Of a DNA stretch of 64,000 nucleotides, positions 11,159 to 26,708 are shown piece after piece. This DNA comes from Platynereis dumerilii (Eukaryota; Annelida; Polychaeta; Phyllodocida; Nereididae). Position 1 is the first letter of the stretch. Each line of letters starts with the position of its first letter. The stretch lies in contig JAPTHN010000003.1 of NCBI GenBank assembly GCA_026936325.1, positions 104,761,360 to 104,825,359 of the forward strand, in the 5' to 3' direction. Under the pieces are notes generated by a model that saw nothing but the letters and a program-made list of their open reading frames with translations, was not told the origin of the DNA and searched no databases. The position numbers and the translations under genes were made by a program.

Positions 11159-13121
11159 TCACAAAACTGAATAATTTTCGCCGAGTTGACTCCCTATTTA
11201 TACCCAGGGCGCCTGGACTGTGCCTTAACGGTGCTCTGCACGCCCGGCGCCCAGCAGCCAATCAGGCGGCCGAGTTGATAATCCACGCTCTGGCTAATCC
11301 CCCGAAGACGTGGTCTTGGTGGGAGGTGCCTCATGGGATCTGAGTCATCTTGCCGAAATTTCAGGGCTCTGCAATGAATAAAAGTGCCAAAAGTCAGCAT
11401 TGCAAATTTTGTGTATTGTTATGTGTATTCAGGATGTAAACATTGTATGGCATTTTCACCATTTGGCATGTGTCAAGCTCGAAGTGACGTTTTCCTTAAT
11501 TTCTCAGCAACGGAGGCAGATAGAGAGTTAAAACAAAATTTGTCAGATAGGACTTCCAAAGGCCATTCTGAAAATCTAAAAATCGTTTTTATCGACCCAC
11601 TGGTCACTTCAAAAAAAATTACTGAAATACCGAGGTTTCACTAAGGAAAATAGATGGTGAAAATGACATACAGGGGTTAATTAGGAAATTATTACAGGCA
11701 GAAACGCAGGGAATGTGGCAAAAGCTTTAAAAGTATCTTGGTTTTGCAATGGTTCAAGCCTAGTTTCCAAATTTGTTAAGGGAATCACTGTGCAGTAGTC
11801 CAAAGTGGTCCTTTTGGACACAGTGTAATTTTGGAGATTATTTAGCAATTTTTGCTGTACATGTACAGGTATCAATGCCTTGATGCTGAAAATCGGCCAG
11901 ATAACGGTCCTAGTGACATTAAAGTTCCCTGTGAAGTAAGAAAGTGCTGTGTGCTTTATTTGGCGTGCAGCTGGCAATCAAGCAAACTGAACATATAGAG
12001 ACCTGTCGCAAAGAGGTTTGAAGCTATAAAAATTTCAGTGACACCACAATGTGACCAAAAGCAAGGGAAAGAGAATGACACCAACCACAGCTGTCTGACT
12101 TGATTTTTGACGGAGATATGGGCATTTGAAGTTTGGGTCAGAATTGGGAGAAGTCTCTGCGGTGACGGGGCCAGATTTCTGCGGTGACGGGGCCAGATTT
12201 CTGCGGTGACGGGGCCCGATTTGCGGCCGCGCACCGCGGCTGCAGACGGGAAGCATGGTCTGGGAGGAATACATGGCTGCACATTAGAGTTAGTTGATGT
12301 TACATTAGGGTTAGTTGATGGTCAATGCTAGAATTTTGGCCCCGGTTAGTGTTAAAAGGTCCCGCAGTCGAGGTTAGGCTTGGTTTAGCCGTCGGTTAGG
12401 GTTAGGCCTCCGGTTAGAGTTGGGGTTAGGCCTTCGGCCTAACCCCAACTCTAAGCAGGCCTAACCCTAACCGCCGCTTGGACTTTTACCCCAACCTCAG
12501 TAAACCCTAACCCTAACCCTCAGTAAACCCTAACCCTAACCCTAATTTGCCATAACCCTAATCTGCCCTAACCCTAACTTGCCATAACCCTAATTAGGCC
12601 AAGCCTGATTCCTATGTTTGAACAAGCGATTGGCCTGTTGGTGCAGAATCTCAGGAAGCACAGCCAGTTGGCATGGCTTCATGTCACAGCATTGTACAAA
12701 CTTAGACCAACAGAATCGATTGATGAAACAGTGTCAGAGAAGGTATACCATGCAATCAGCAGTAATTGGCTTGATTGGATTTGACTGTATTGTGTGTACA
12801 GAAGACACAAAAGAAGAAAAGGAGACTATGATGCATTTTTTAAAGCAAATTTGGGCCTACAGGCTTTTAGATTTATTTTAGATCTGAATCTTACTATTTT
12901 CAAAATAGGGAAATACTTTTTTTTTTTTTTCGACCTTTTGAAAACTAATTACTTTTTTTTTTTTGCATAATATTATAATTTGGTTGGTTGGGAGGATTTC
13001 TTTTGATTTGGGGGATAGTCAACGTAATAATGTGTACATGATCAGCTCTCTTTGGAGGATTTGGTGGCCATTAAAATGGCCGGTTGTTGATGTTTGTTTG
13101 TCGGCTTCACAAGTAAATAAT

Positions 13122-13493
13122 TTACTTGGAGCTGGTGTACTTGGTCACAGCCTTGGTTCCCTCGGACACGGCGTGCTTGGCCAACTCTCCGGGCAAGAGA
13201 AGACGGACAGCAGTCTGGATCTCTCTGGAGGTGATGGTGCTCCTTCTGTTGTAGTGGGCCAGACGGGAAGCTTCAGCAGCGATGCGCTCGAAGATGTCGT
13301 TGACAAAGGAGTTCATGATGGACATGGCCTTGGAGCTGATTCCAGTGTCGGGGTGCACTTGCTTCAAGACTTTGTAGATGTAGATGGAGTAGGATTCCCT
13401 CCTCCTCCTCTTCTTCTTCTTCTCACCAGACCTTGCGGCCTTGGCCTTGCTGGCGGCCTTCTTGGCTCCCTTAGATGCAACTTTGGGTGGCAT
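13122..13493 (-). CDS. H2B: Histone H2B, unit 3
   Basis: Identical protein. TATA at 13548-13555 and stem-loop at 13066-13081. Confidence 0.98.
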   Translation of the reverse strand: MPPKVASKGAKKAASKAKAARSGEKKKKRRRRESYSIYIYKVLKQVHPDTGISSKAMSIMNSFVNDIFERIAAEASRLAHYNRRSTITSREIQTAVRLLLPGELAKHAVSEGTKAVTKYTSSK

Positions 13494-13859
13494 GTTGTCT
13501 TGTTGTGATACAGCAGGACAATATGCCAGACCGCCAGTCTAATTTTTCTTTTATATTGTGACGAGTTGTCCCAATGGTGAAAATGACTGCACAGGCCAAT
13601 GAAACTGGCCGTTGTGTATTCAGCTTATGGCTCGTCGGATTTGGATGAAATTTTGTATGAGGCCATTGTGAGGCATAAGAATGACTTTGGCCAACTTTTT
13701 TTTTTGGTAATTATTACCAAATGCTGGAATTAATGAGGCGCATGCTGATTGGCCGGCGGGGCGATTTTCACCATCCCAGTGGTATAAGGGGATTTTGTCG
13801 CCGATTCGGCGTGTATTATTGCCGAGTATCTTTACTAAGCAACAACACAAAGCATCATC

Positions 13860-14234
13860 ATGTCAGGCCGTGGAAAGGGAGGAAAAGCAAAGGGAAAGAG
13901 CAAGACCAGGTCCAGCCGTGCCGGTCTCCAGTTCCCCGTGGGAAGGATCCATCGTCTTCTCCGCAAGGGCAACTATGCTGAGAGAATTGGAGCTGGTGCC
14001 CCAGTCTACTTGGCTGCCGTCATGGAGTACTTGGCTGCTGAGGTCCTCGAGTTGGCAGGAAACGCCGCCCGTGACAACAAGAAGACCAGGATCATCCCCA
14101 GACATTTGCAGTTGGCCATCCGTAATGACGAGGAATTGAACAAGCTGCTCTCCGGTGTCACCATCGCCCAGGGAGGAGTTCTGCCCAACATCCAGGCTGT
14201 CCTTCTGCCCAAGAAGAGCAACAAGCCCAAATAA
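13860..14234 (+). CDS. H2A: Histone H2A, unit 3
   Basis: Identical protein. TATA at 13783-13789 and stem-loop at 14271-14286. Confidence 0.98.
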   Translation: MSGRGKGGKAKGKSKTRSSRAGLQFPVGRIHRLLRKGNYAERIGAGAPVYLAAVMEYLAAEVLELAGNAARDNKKTRIIPRHLQLAIRNDEELNKLLSGVTIAQGGVLPNIQAVLLPKKSNKPK

Positions 14235-14975
14235 GCATCTTGTGTAAAACACAAATCAACAACAACTCTTGGCCTTTCTAAAGGCCACCAAATCCTCCCA
14301 AAAGAGTAGACCAATGTACACATCTTATTGTTGACAAACAAAGCCAATCAATGAAATCCCACCCTTTGTCTAAAAAAATGGAAAAAAAAAAGTGCTGATT
14401 TTCGCCAGGAAGATAAGCCTTGTAAATGCATGTAGGCCTCCTGATATAAAAAAAGTAGATGAATGACCTATTTGATATATTCTGTAAATTAAGAAATCCA
14501 AAAGCTTATATTTCTCACTAATTAGGCCTAACTGGTAATTAACAGTACATGTACATGTACCAAATGCTACACATGCAAAGAAAGAGGCCATTCATGGCTT
14601 ATTTGTCAGCTAGACTAAAAGATGACATTTTATGAATATCTGTGGACAGAACTTGGACCACTTTTGTGAAATAAATAGATAGATAGCTAGATATCTATAG
14701 ATAGATAGATAGATAGATAGACAGATAGATAGACAGATAGATAGGCCTAGATAGAAGAAAGTGCAGCCCTCCAAGCTGAGTTATTGGCACTCATGAGGGT
14801 TGATAGGCCCACATGCATTGATTTTTCATGCATGCAATTAATTAATTTTGGGAGTTTTTTTTTTGGTTTGGGGATTGTGTCAACATAAGGATGTGTACAT
14901 TGGTCTGTTCTTTTGGGAGGATTTGGTGGCCTTTAAAAAGGCCAAGTTGTTGTTTGTTTTGTCGAGAAAAACTTC

Positions 14976-15425
<450 letters not shown>

Positions 15426-16277
15426 TTATAGCAAGGCGCCGTGACGTCAGGCAGAGTGACAGGACGCTCTAAAATTAGGCTCCGCCCTTGTATGTCATTT
15501 TCACCATCTAGAAAAATGAGTTTCACGCTCGCGTCGCTCGGCGACTACGAGGAGCATGGGGTTGATATATACCTCAAAATGTGCGTTTTTCGGCGGGCTA
15601 CAAGCCAGTGAAATCGCCGTCTTCGTAACTCCACTGGTTGTTGAGATATTCCAGTTCTTCTTCATTTCAGATTTATGTCAAAAAACGCAGATGGTGAAAA
15701 TGCCAACATCGCTGTCGTGGCAAGCATAATGATGCCATGACACTGAATTTGGTCGTGCAGACAGAAGAGATGTTCTACTCAATGTTGTGAAAAGGGCAAA
15801 GGTCTAGGCCAATTCTTTGTTGGCGAATTGGGCACGCGAAGTTGACCCTACCAACTCGTGGACAAAACGTCACATATTGGCCTGCAGTACAGCAGCCAAG
15901 ATTGGAATAGATGTTTGCAAGGCCAGTGGACCTGCGAATTGTTCTCCAGGCAACAAGGCAAAAAAATTAAGATTATGTAAATTATTGATTGATTTTACAT
16001 TTCTACTTTACATGGAGGTCTGTGGTTAAAAAGAGGAAATTTAAGTGAAGTAAAGACACAAATGACATTTTAACTTTGTTTGATGCTGTTTAATAAAATA
16101 ATGATGGAGTAGAAGAAGGAGAGAGAGAAATAAAGAAAGAAGGAAGTAAGGAAGGAAGTAGGGAAGGAAATAAAGAGAGAAAGAAAGAAAGAAAGAAAGA
16201 AAGAAGGAAAGGAAGGAAAGAGTCATATAGGCATATATATATGTCTGAGAATCGAAGTAAATATTTAGAAAAATAGA

Positions 16278-16397
16278 AAACCTACAGCACCTGGTATTCC
16301 CAGGCGGTCACCCATCCAAGTACTAACCAAGCCCGACGTTGCTTAACTTCGGTGATCGGACGAGAACCGGTGTTTTCAACGTGGTATGGCCGTAGGC
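16278..16397 (-). rRNA. 5S rRNA: 5S rRNA, unit 3
   Basis: Same sequence as the first copy, between H3 and H4. Confidence 0.96.
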
Positions 16398-16961
16398 AAA
16401 GGCTGTTGTCACAGGACTGCTATTTGTGCTAGCACTTGAGATCTTTGGTGAAGATCATTTTTTATTGCCTTTTATTGACTTGACAATTACATACAATACA
16501 CATATAGCTACATCACAGCACATTTGACAGAAAACATCTGAACTTTTTGTTGGAACCACAAGAGGACAACACTGAATTGAGAATCAGACTGAGCTCCAGT
16601 GACCTCTGGTGTATATAAAAGAAATATCACAGAAAAATTAAAATTTGGGGATCTTTTGTTCCATTACTGGAAATTTAGGCCTTATTACACTTTAGTAGGA
16701 TCTATTTAGCCATTCTGTGGGCTGTACTTTCACCACTTGTTCTTGTAACACGGGCCTTTTTGGTGTTGTGCAGAGGTCTTAAATTATTGTTAAAGAACTG
16801 CACAATCAATTTAAAATTAATAGATAGAGGAGGGCTTAATTGTGGGGAAGTGTCAACATAATCAGTGTACATGATCAGCTCTTTTGGGAGGATTTGGTGG
16901 CCATTAAAATGGCCAGGTTTGTTTTTGGTCTTGTTTCGAAGAAGCGAAGTCAGTCAACTGC

Positions 16962-17291
<330 letters not shown>

Positions 17292-19254
17292 TCACAAAAC
17301 TGAATAATTTTCGCCGAGTTGACTCCCTATTTATACCCAGGGCGCCTGGACTGTGCCTTAACGGTGCTCTGCACGCCCGGCGCCCAGCAGCCAATCAGGC
17401 GGCCGAGTTGATAATCCACGCTCTGGCTAATCCCCCGAAGACGTGGTCTTGGTGGGAGGTGCCTCATGGGATCTGAGTCATCTTGCCGAAATTTCAGGGC
17501 TCTGCAATGAATAAAAGTGCCAAAAGTCAGCATTGCAAATTTTGTGTATTGTTATGTGTATTCAGGATGTAAACATTGTATGGCATTTTCACCATTTGGC
17601 ATGTGTCAAGCTCGAAGTGACGTTTTCCTTAATTTCTCAGCAACGGAGGCAGATAGAGAGTTAAAACAAAATTTGTCAGATAGGACTTCCAAAGGCCATT
17701 CTGAAAATCTAAAAATCGTTTTTATCGACCCACTGGTCACTTCAAAAAAAATTACTGAAATACCGAGGTTTCACTAAGGAAAATAGATGGTGAAAATGAC
17801 ATACAGGGGTTAATTAGGAAATTATTACAGGCAGAAACGCAGGGAATGTGGCAAAAGCTTTAAAAGTATCTTGGTTTTGCAATGGTTCAAGCCTAGTTTC
17901 CAAATTTGTTAAGGGAATCACTGTGCAGTAGTCCAAAGTGGTCCTTTTGGACACAGTGTAATTTTGGAGATTATTTAGCAATTTTTGCTGTACATGTACA
18001 GGTATCAATGCCTTGATGCTGAAAATCGGCCAGATAACGGTCCTAGTGACATTAAAGTTCCCTGTGAAGTAAGAAAGTGCTGTGTGCTTTATTTGGCGTG
18101 CAGCTGGCAATCAAGCAAACTGAACATATAGAGACCTGTCGCAAAGAGGTTTGAAGCTATAAAAATTTCAGTGACACCACAATGTGACCAAAAGCAAGGG
18201 AAAGAGAATGACACCAACCACAGCTGTCTGACTTGATTTTTGACGGAGATATGGGCATTTGAAGTTTGGGTCAGAATTGGGAGAAGTCTCTGCGGTGACG
18301 GGGCCAGATTTCTGCGGTGACGGGGCCAGATTTCTGCGGTGACGGGGCCCGATTTGCGGCCGCGCACCGCGGCTGCAGACGGGAAGCATGGTCTGGGAGG
18401 AATACATGGCTGCACATTAGAGTTAGTTGATGTTACATTAGGGTTAGTTGATGGTCAATGCTAGAATTTTGGCCCCGGTTAGTGTTAAAAGGTCCCGCAG
18501 TCGAGGTTAGGCTTGGTTTAGCCGTCGGTTAGGGTTAGGCCTCCGGTTAGAGTTGGGGTTAGGCCTTCGGCCTAACCCCAACTCTAAGCAGGCCTAACCC
18601 TAACCGCCGCTTGGACTTTTACCCCAACCTCAGTAAACCCTAACCCTAACCCTCAGTAAACCCTAACCCTAACCCTAATTTGCCATAACCCTAATCTGCC
18701 CTAACCCTAACTTGCCATAACCCTAATTAGGCCAAGCCTGATTCCTATGTTTGAACAAGCGATTGGCCTGTTGGTGCAGAATCTCAGGAAGCACAGCCAG
18801 TTGGCATGGCTTCATGTCACAGCATTGTACAAACTTAGACCAACAGAATCGATTGATGAAACAGTGTCAGAGAAGGTATACCATGCAATCAGCAGTAATT
18901 GGCTTGATTGGATTTGACTGTATTGTGTGTACAGAAGACACAAAAGAAGAAAAGGAGACTATGATGCATTTTTTAAAGCAAATTTGGGCCTACAGGCTTT
19001 TAGATTTATTTTAGATCTGAATCTTACTATTTTCAAAATAGGGAAATACTTTTTTTTTTTTTTCGACCTTTTGAAAACTAATTACTTTTTTTTTTTTGCA
19101 TAATATTATAATTTGGTTGGTTGGGAGGATTTCTTTTGATTTGGGGGATAGTCAACGTAATAATGTGTACATGATCAGCTCTCTTTGGAGGATTTGGTGG
19201 CCATTAAAATGGCCGGTTGTTGATGTTTGTTTGTCGGCTTCACAAGTAAATAAT

Positions 19255-19626
19255 TTACTTGGAGCTGGTGTACTTGGTCACAGCCTTGGTTCCCTCGGAC
19301 ACGGCGTGCTTGGCCAACTCTCCGGGCAAGAGAAGACGGACAGCAGTCTGGATCTCTCTGGAGGTGATGGTGCTCCTTCTGTTGTAGTGGGCCAGACGGG
19401 AAGCTTCAGCAGCGATGCGCTCGAAGATGTCGTTGACAAAGGAGTTCATGATGGACATGGCCTTGGAGCTGATTCCAGTGTCGGGGTGCACTTGCTTCAA
19501 GACTTTGTAGATGTAGATGGAGTAGGATTCCCTCCTCCTCCTCTTCTTCTTCTTCTCACCAGACCTTGCGGCCTTGGCCTTGCTGGCGGCCTTCTTGGCT
19601 CCCTTAGATGCAACTTTGGGTGGCAT
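19255..19626 (-). CDS. H2B: Histone H2B, unit 4
   Basis: Identical protein. TATA at 19681-19688 and stem-loop at 19199-19214. Confidence 0.98.
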   Translation of the reverse strand: MPPKVASKGAKKAASKAKAARSGEKKKKRRRRESYSIYIYKVLKQVHPDTGISSKAMSIMNSFVNDIFERIAAEASRLAHYNRRSTITSREIQTAVRLLLPGELAKHAVSEGTKAVTKYTSSK

Positions 19627-19992
19627 GTTGTCTTGTTGTGATACAGCAGGACAATATGCCAGACCGCCAGTCTAATTTTTCTTTTATATTGTGACGAGTT
19701 GTCCCAATGGTGAAAATGACTGCACAGGCCAATGAAACTGGCCGTTGTGTATTCAGCTTATGGCTCGTCGGATTTGGATGAAATTTTGTATGAGGCCATT
19801 GTGAGGCATAAGAATGACTTTGGCCAACTTTTTTTTTTGGTAATTATTACCAAATGCTGGAATTAATGAGGCGCATGCTGATTGGCCGGCGGGGCGATTT
19901 TCACCATCCCAGTGGTATAAGGGGATTTTGTCGCCGATTCGGCGTGTATTATTGCCGAGTATCTTTACTAAGCAACAACACAAAGCATCATC

Positions 19993-20367
19993 ATGTCAGG
20001 CCGTGGAAAGGGAGGAAAAGCAAAGGGAAAGAGCAAGACCAGGTCCAGCCGTGCCGGTCTCCAGTTCCCCGTGGGAAGGATCCATCGTCTTCTCCGCAAG
20101 GGCAACTATGCTGAGAGAATTGGAGCTGGTGCCCCAGTCTACTTGGCTGCCGTCATGGAGTACTTGGCTGCTGAGGTCCTCGAGTTGGCAGGAAACGCCG
20201 CCCGTGACAACAAGAAGACCAGGATCATCCCCAGACATTTGCAGTTGGCCATCCGTAATGACGAGGAATTGAACAAGCTGCTCTCCGGTGTCACCATCGC
20301 CCAGGGAGGAGTTCTGCCCAACATCCAGGCTGTCCTTCTGCCCAAGAAGAGCAACAAGCCCAAATAA
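19993..20367 (+). CDS. H2A: Histone H2A, unit 4
   Basis: Identical protein. TATA at 19916-19922 and stem-loop at 20404-20419. Confidence 0.98.
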   Translation: MSGRGKGGKAKGKSKTRSSRAGLQFPVGRIHRLLRKGNYAERIGAGAPVYLAAVMEYLAAEVLELAGNAARDNKKTRIIPRHLQLAIRNDEELNKLLSGVTIAQGGVLPNIQAVLLPKKSNKPK

Positions 20368-21108
20368 GCATCTTGTGTAAAACACAAATCAACAACAACT
20401 CTTGGCCTTTCTAAAGGCCACCAAATCCTCCCAAAAGAGTAGACCAATGTACACATCTTATTGTTGACAAACAAAGCCAATCAATGAAATCCCACCCTTT
20501 GTCTAAAAAAATGGAAAAAAAAAAGTGCTGATTTTCGCCAGGAAGATAAGCCTTGTAAATGCATGTAGGCCTCCTGATATAAAAAAAGTAGATGAATGAC
20601 CTATTTGATATATTCTGTAAATTAAGAAATCCAAAAGCTTATATTTCTCACTAATTAGGCCTAACTGGTAATTAACAGTACATGTACATGTACCAAATGC
20701 TACACATGCAAAGAAAGAGGCCATTCATGGCTTATTTGTCAGCTAGACTAAAAGATGACATTTTATGAATATCTGTGGACAGAACTTGGACCACTTTTGT
20801 GAAATAAATAGATAGATAGCTAGATATCTATAGATAGATAGATAGATAGATAGACAGATAGATAGACAGATAGATAGGCCTAGATAGAAGAAAGTGCAGC
20901 CCTCCAAGCTGAGTTATTGGCACTCATGAGGGTTGATAGGCCCACATGCATTGATTTTTCATGCATGCAATTAATTAATTTTGGGAGTTTTTTTTTTGGT
21001 TTGGGGATTGTGTCAACATAAGGATGTGTACATTGGTCTGTTCTTTTGGGAGGATTTGGTGGCCTTTAAAAAGGCCAAGTTGTTGTTTGTTTTGTCGAGA
21101 AAAACTTC

Positions 21109-21558
<450 letters not shown>

Positions 21559-22410
21559 TTATAGCAAGGCGCCGTGACGTCAGGCAGAGTGACAGGACGC
21601 TCTAAAATTAGGCTCCGCCCTTGTATGTCATTTTCACCATCTAGAAAAATGAGTTTCACGCTCGCGTCGCTCGGCGACTACGAGGAGCATGGGGTTGATA
21701 TATACCTCAAAATGTGCGTTTTTCGGCGGGCTACAAGCCAGTGAAATCGCCGTCTTCGTAACTCCACTGGTTGTTGAGATATTCCAGTTCTTCTTCATTT
21801 CAGATTTATGTCAAAAAACGCAGATGGTGAAAATGCCAACATCGCTGTCGTGGCAAGCATAATGATGCCATGACACTGAATTTGGTCGTGCAGACAGAAG
21901 AGATGTTCTACTCAATGTTGTGAAAAGGGCAAAGGTCTAGGCCAATTCTTTGTTGGCGAATTGGGCACGCGAAGTTGACCCTACCAACTCGTGGACAAAA
22001 CGTCACATATTGGCCTGCAGTACAGCAGCCAAGATTGGAATAGATGTTTGCAAGGCCAGTGGACCTGCGAATTGTTCTCCAGGCAACAAGGCAAAAAAAT
22101 TAAGATTATGTAAATTATTGATTGATTTTACATTTCTACTTTACATGGAGGTCTGTGGTTAAAAAGAGGAAATTTAAGTGAAGTAAAGACACAAATGACA
22201 TTTTAACTTTGTTTGATGCTGTTTAATAAAATAATGATGGAGTAGAAGAAGGAGAGAGAGAAATAAAGAAAGAAGGAAGTAAGGAAGGAAGTAGGGAAGG
22301 AAATAAAGAGAGAAAGAAAGAAAGAAAGAAAGAAAGAAGGAAAGGAAGGAAAGAGTCATATAGGCATATATATATGTCTGAGAATCGAAGTAAATATTTA
22401 GAAAAATAGA

Positions 22411-22530
22411 AAACCTACAGCACCTGGTATTCCCAGGCGGTCACCCATCCAAGTACTAACCAAGCCCGACGTTGCTTAACTTCGGTGATCGGACGAGAAC
22501 CGGTGTTTTCAACGTGGTATGGCCGTAGGC
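22411..22530 (-). rRNA. 5S rRNA: 5S rRNA, unit 4
   Basis: Same sequence as the first copy, between H3 and H4. Confidence 0.96.
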
Positions 22531-23094
22531 AAAGGCTGTTGTCACAGGACTGCTATTTGTGCTAGCACTTGAGATCTTTGGTGAAGATCATTTTTTATTG
22601 CCTTTTATTGACTTGACAATTACATACAATACACATATAGCTACATCACAGCACATTTGACAGAAAACATCTGAACTTTTTGTTGGAACCACAAGAGGAC
22701 AACACTGAATTGAGAATCAGACTGAGCTCCAGTGACCTCTGGTGTATATAAAAGAAATATCACAGAAAAATTAAAATTTGGGGATCTTTTGTTCCATTAC
22801 TGGAAATTTAGGCCTTATTACACTTTAGTAGGATCTATTTAGCCATTCTGTGGGCTGTACTTTCACCACTTGTTCTTGTAACACGGGCCTTTTTGGTGTT
22901 GTGCAGAGGTCTTAAATTATTGTTAAAGAACTGCACAATCAATTTAAAATTAATAGATAGAGGAGGGCTTAATTGTGGGGAAGTGTCAACATAATCAGTG
23001 TACATGATCAGCTCTTTTGGGAGGATTTGGTGGCCATTAAAATGGCCAGGTTTGTTTTTGGTCTTGTTTCGAAGAAGCGAAGTCAGTCAACTGC

Positions 23095-23424
<330 letters not shown>

Positions 23425-25387
23425 TCACAAAACTGAATAATTTTCGCCGAGTTGACTCCCTATTTATACCCAGGGCGCCTGGACTGTGCCTTAACGGTGC
23501 TCTGCACGCCCGGCGCCCAGCAGCCAATCAGGCGGCCGAGTTGATAATCCACGCTCTGGCTAATCCCCCGAAGACGTGGTCTTGGTGGGAGGTGCCTCAT
23601 GGGATCTGAGTCATCTTGCCGAAATTTCAGGGCTCTGCAATGAATAAAAGTGCCAAAAGTCAGCATTGCAAATTTTGTGTATTGTTATGTGTATTCAGGA
23701 TGTAAACATTGTATGGCATTTTCACCATTTGGCATGTGTCAAGCTCGAAGTGACGTTTTCCTTAATTTCTCAGCAACGGAGGCAGATAGAGAGTTAAAAC
23801 AAAATTTGTCAGATAGGACTTCCAAAGGCCATTCTGAAAATCTAAAAATCGTTTTTATCGACCCACTGGTCACTTCAAAAAAAATTACTGAAATACCGAG
23901 GTTTCACTAAGGAAAATAGATGGTGAAAATGACATACAGGGGTTAATTAGGAAATTATTACAGGCAGAAACGCAGGGAATGTGGCAAAAGCTTTAAAAGT
24001 ATCTTGGTTTTGCAATGGTTCAAGCCTAGTTTCCAAATTTGTTAAGGGAATCACTGTGCAGTAGTCCAAAGTGGTCCTTTTGGACACAGTGTAATTTTGG
24101 AGATTATTTAGCAATTTTTGCTGTACATGTACAGGTATCAATGCCTTGATGCTGAAAATCGGCCAGATAACGGTCCTAGTGACATTAAAGTTCCCTGTGA
24201 AGTAAGAAAGTGCTGTGTGCTTTATTTGGCGTGCAGCTGGCAATCAAGCAAACTGAACATATAGAGACCTGTCGCAAAGAGGTTTGAAGCTATAAAAATT
24301 TCAGTGACACCACAATGTGACCAAAAGCAAGGGAAAGAGAATGACACCAACCACAGCTGTCTGACTTGATTTTTGACGGAGATATGGGCATTTGAAGTTT
24401 GGGTCAGAATTGGGAGAAGTCTCTGCGGTGACGGGGCCAGATTTCTGCGGTGACGGGGCCAGATTTCTGCGGTGACGGGGCCCGATTTGCGGCCGCGCAC
24501 CGCGGCTGCAGACGGGAAGCATGGTCTGGGAGGAATACATGGCTGCACATTAGAGTTAGTTGATGTTACATTAGGGTTAGTTGATGGTCAATGCTAGAAT
24601 TTTGGCCCCGGTTAGTGTTAAAAGGTCCCGCAGTCGAGGTTAGGCTTGGTTTAGCCGTCGGTTAGGGTTAGGCCTCCGGTTAGAGTTGGGGTTAGGCCTT
24701 CGGCCTAACCCCAACTCTAAGCAGGCCTAACCCTAACCGCCGCTTGGACTTTTACCCCAACCTCAGTAAACCCTAACCCTAACCCTCAGTAAACCCTAAC
24801 CCTAACCCTAATTTGCCATAACCCTAATCTGCCCTAACCCTAACTTGCCATAACCCTAATTAGGCCAAGCCTGATTCCTATGTTTGAACAAGCGATTGGC
24901 CTGTTGGTGCAGAATCTCAGGAAGCACAGCCAGTTGGCATGGCTTCATGTCACAGCATTGTACAAACTTAGACCAACAGAATCGATTGATGAAACAGTGT
25001 CAGAGAAGGTATACCATGCAATCAGCAGTAATTGGCTTGATTGGATTTGACTGTATTGTGTGTACAGAAGACACAAAAGAAGAAAAGGAGACTATGATGC
25101 ATTTTTTAAAGCAAATTTGGGCCTACAGGCTTTTAGATTTATTTTAGATCTGAATCTTACTATTTTCAAAATAGGGAAATACTTTTTTTTTTTTTTCGAC
25201 CTTTTGAAAACTAATTACTTTTTTTTTTTTGCATAATATTATAATTTGGTTGGTTGGGAGGATTTCTTTTGATTTGGGGGATAGTCAACGTAATAATGTG
25301 TACATGATCAGCTCTCTTTGGAGGATTTGGTGGCCATTAAAATGGCCGGTTGTTGATGTTTGTTTGTCGGCTTCACAAGTAAATAAT

Positions 25388-25759
25388 TTACTTGGAGCTG
25401 GTGTACTTGGTCACAGCCTTGGTTCCCTCGGACACGGCGTGCTTGGCCAACTCTCCGGGCAAGAGAAGACGGACAGCAGTCTGGATCTCTCTGGAGGTGA
25501 TGGTGCTCCTTCTGTTGTAGTGGGCCAGACGGGAAGCTTCAGCAGCGATGCGCTCGAAGATGTCGTTGACAAAGGAGTTCATGATGGACATGGCCTTGGA
25601 GCTGATTCCAGTGTCGGGGTGCACTTGCTTCAAGACTTTGTAGATGTAGATGGAGTAGGATTCCCTCCTCCTCCTCTTCTTCTTCTTCTCACCAGACCTT
25701 GCGGCCTTGGCCTTGCTGGCGGCCTTCTTGGCTCCCTTAGATGCAACTTTGGGTGGCAT
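25388..25759 (-). CDS. H2B: Histone H2B, unit 5, cut off from its promoter by LINE copy A
   Basis: The 123-codon protein is unchanged and the stem-loop (25332-25347) is present. However, LINE copy A begins 34 bp upstream of the ATG, and the original TATA box now lies 4.3 kb away at 30152-30159. The LINE reads in the same direction as H2B, with its 3' end abutting the H2B leader. The insertion removed the upstream in-frame TAG, so an open frame now runs back to an ATG inside the LINE (25837), adding 26 residues. Expression from its own promoter is unlikely. Confidence 0.95.
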   Translation of the reverse strand: MPPKVASKGAKKAASKAKAARSGEKKKKRRRRESYSIYIYKVLKQVHPDTGISSKAMSIMNSFVNDIFERIAAEASRLAHYNRRSTITSREIQTAVRLLLPGELAKHAVSEGTKAVTKYTSSK

Positions 25760-25787
25760 GTTGTCTTGTTGTGATACAGCAGGACAA

Positions 25788-25793
25788 TATGCC
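25788..25793. repeat. Target-site duplication of LINE copy A, H2B-side copy
   Basis: TATGCC flanks the LINE here and again at 30126-30131. An uninterrupted unit has it once, at 1256-1261. A 6-bp duplication marks ordinary target-primed integration at this site. Confidence 0.85.
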
Positions 25794-26708
25794 GCATCGA
25801 ACGAAAAGTGAAGTGCGGATCTGTAGTGTAGATCCACAGACGATCAACAGCCGGATGGCTGTTCCACATCTTCCGTTGGTTGTGATGCTGCATGTGGTCC
25901 GCAGGGGAGTCCTCATGCAGCGTAGCTATTGGAACTGTGTGGTGGATATGTGTGGCATATTCAGTGCTGTATCAATTGAAGCATGGGCACCCTGCGGATT
26001 TCTCTCCCTCCTGCAAGCATAGGCACCGAGTACCCGTTTCAGGACAGGCCAGGGAGAGGTTGACGCAGGGTGTTCTTGCTTGGACTTGTTGTTGTGGATG
26101 ATGACTTGTGGGAGCATCAGGATGGCAGGCACGGAAGGCAAGGCAGGCAGGAAGCTGGAAAAGAGAAAATTTGGAAGGTGTGAGAAACTTGTGTTTTGAG
26201 TGTGACAAACTGCAATCGGAGGGCAGCCATGTCAGCTAAAGGAAGCTGCCATGATTGCCCCACAACTACAGCCTGAGGATAAAGAGGAGTCTTGGCTGAA
26301 GAGCAGTGCTGGAATGTTGTTTTTGGTTGGAGAGCTGGCAGTGTCCGTGAAGAGAGAGAGAGCTGTGAAGAGAAATTGAAGATGGCATAGCGGTTAAATT
26401 GAAGATGGCATAGCGGCATCATGCGCAAGATGGAGCATCTTGTGAAACCTGTGCTGTTATCTGAAAAGTAAGGGGAAGATGCAAGTTATTGTATGGTTCT
26501 TAAGTTGTTAAGTTGTTAATGAAGTTGAAATTTTGAAATGTGAGTATAGTAGAAAGCACCAGACAGTTTGAGCTGACTGGTGTTACCGTAAGTTGGCGCA
26601 GAGTAGGCCGGGGCAGGGACCCGGGTTCAGTTTTCCCTTGGTTTTCTGAGTGGCTTCAGGTGGCTGCAGTCATGTAGCTAAAAAGAGAGAAATGTAGAGA
26701 TTAAATGG
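25794..26708 (-). other. LINE copy A 3' UTR
   Basis: About 915 bp after the ORF2 stop, non-coding. Near the end are the two stem-loops described for copy B and the CGAA/TTCG tail. Short ORFs in it are chance. Confidence 0.8.
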
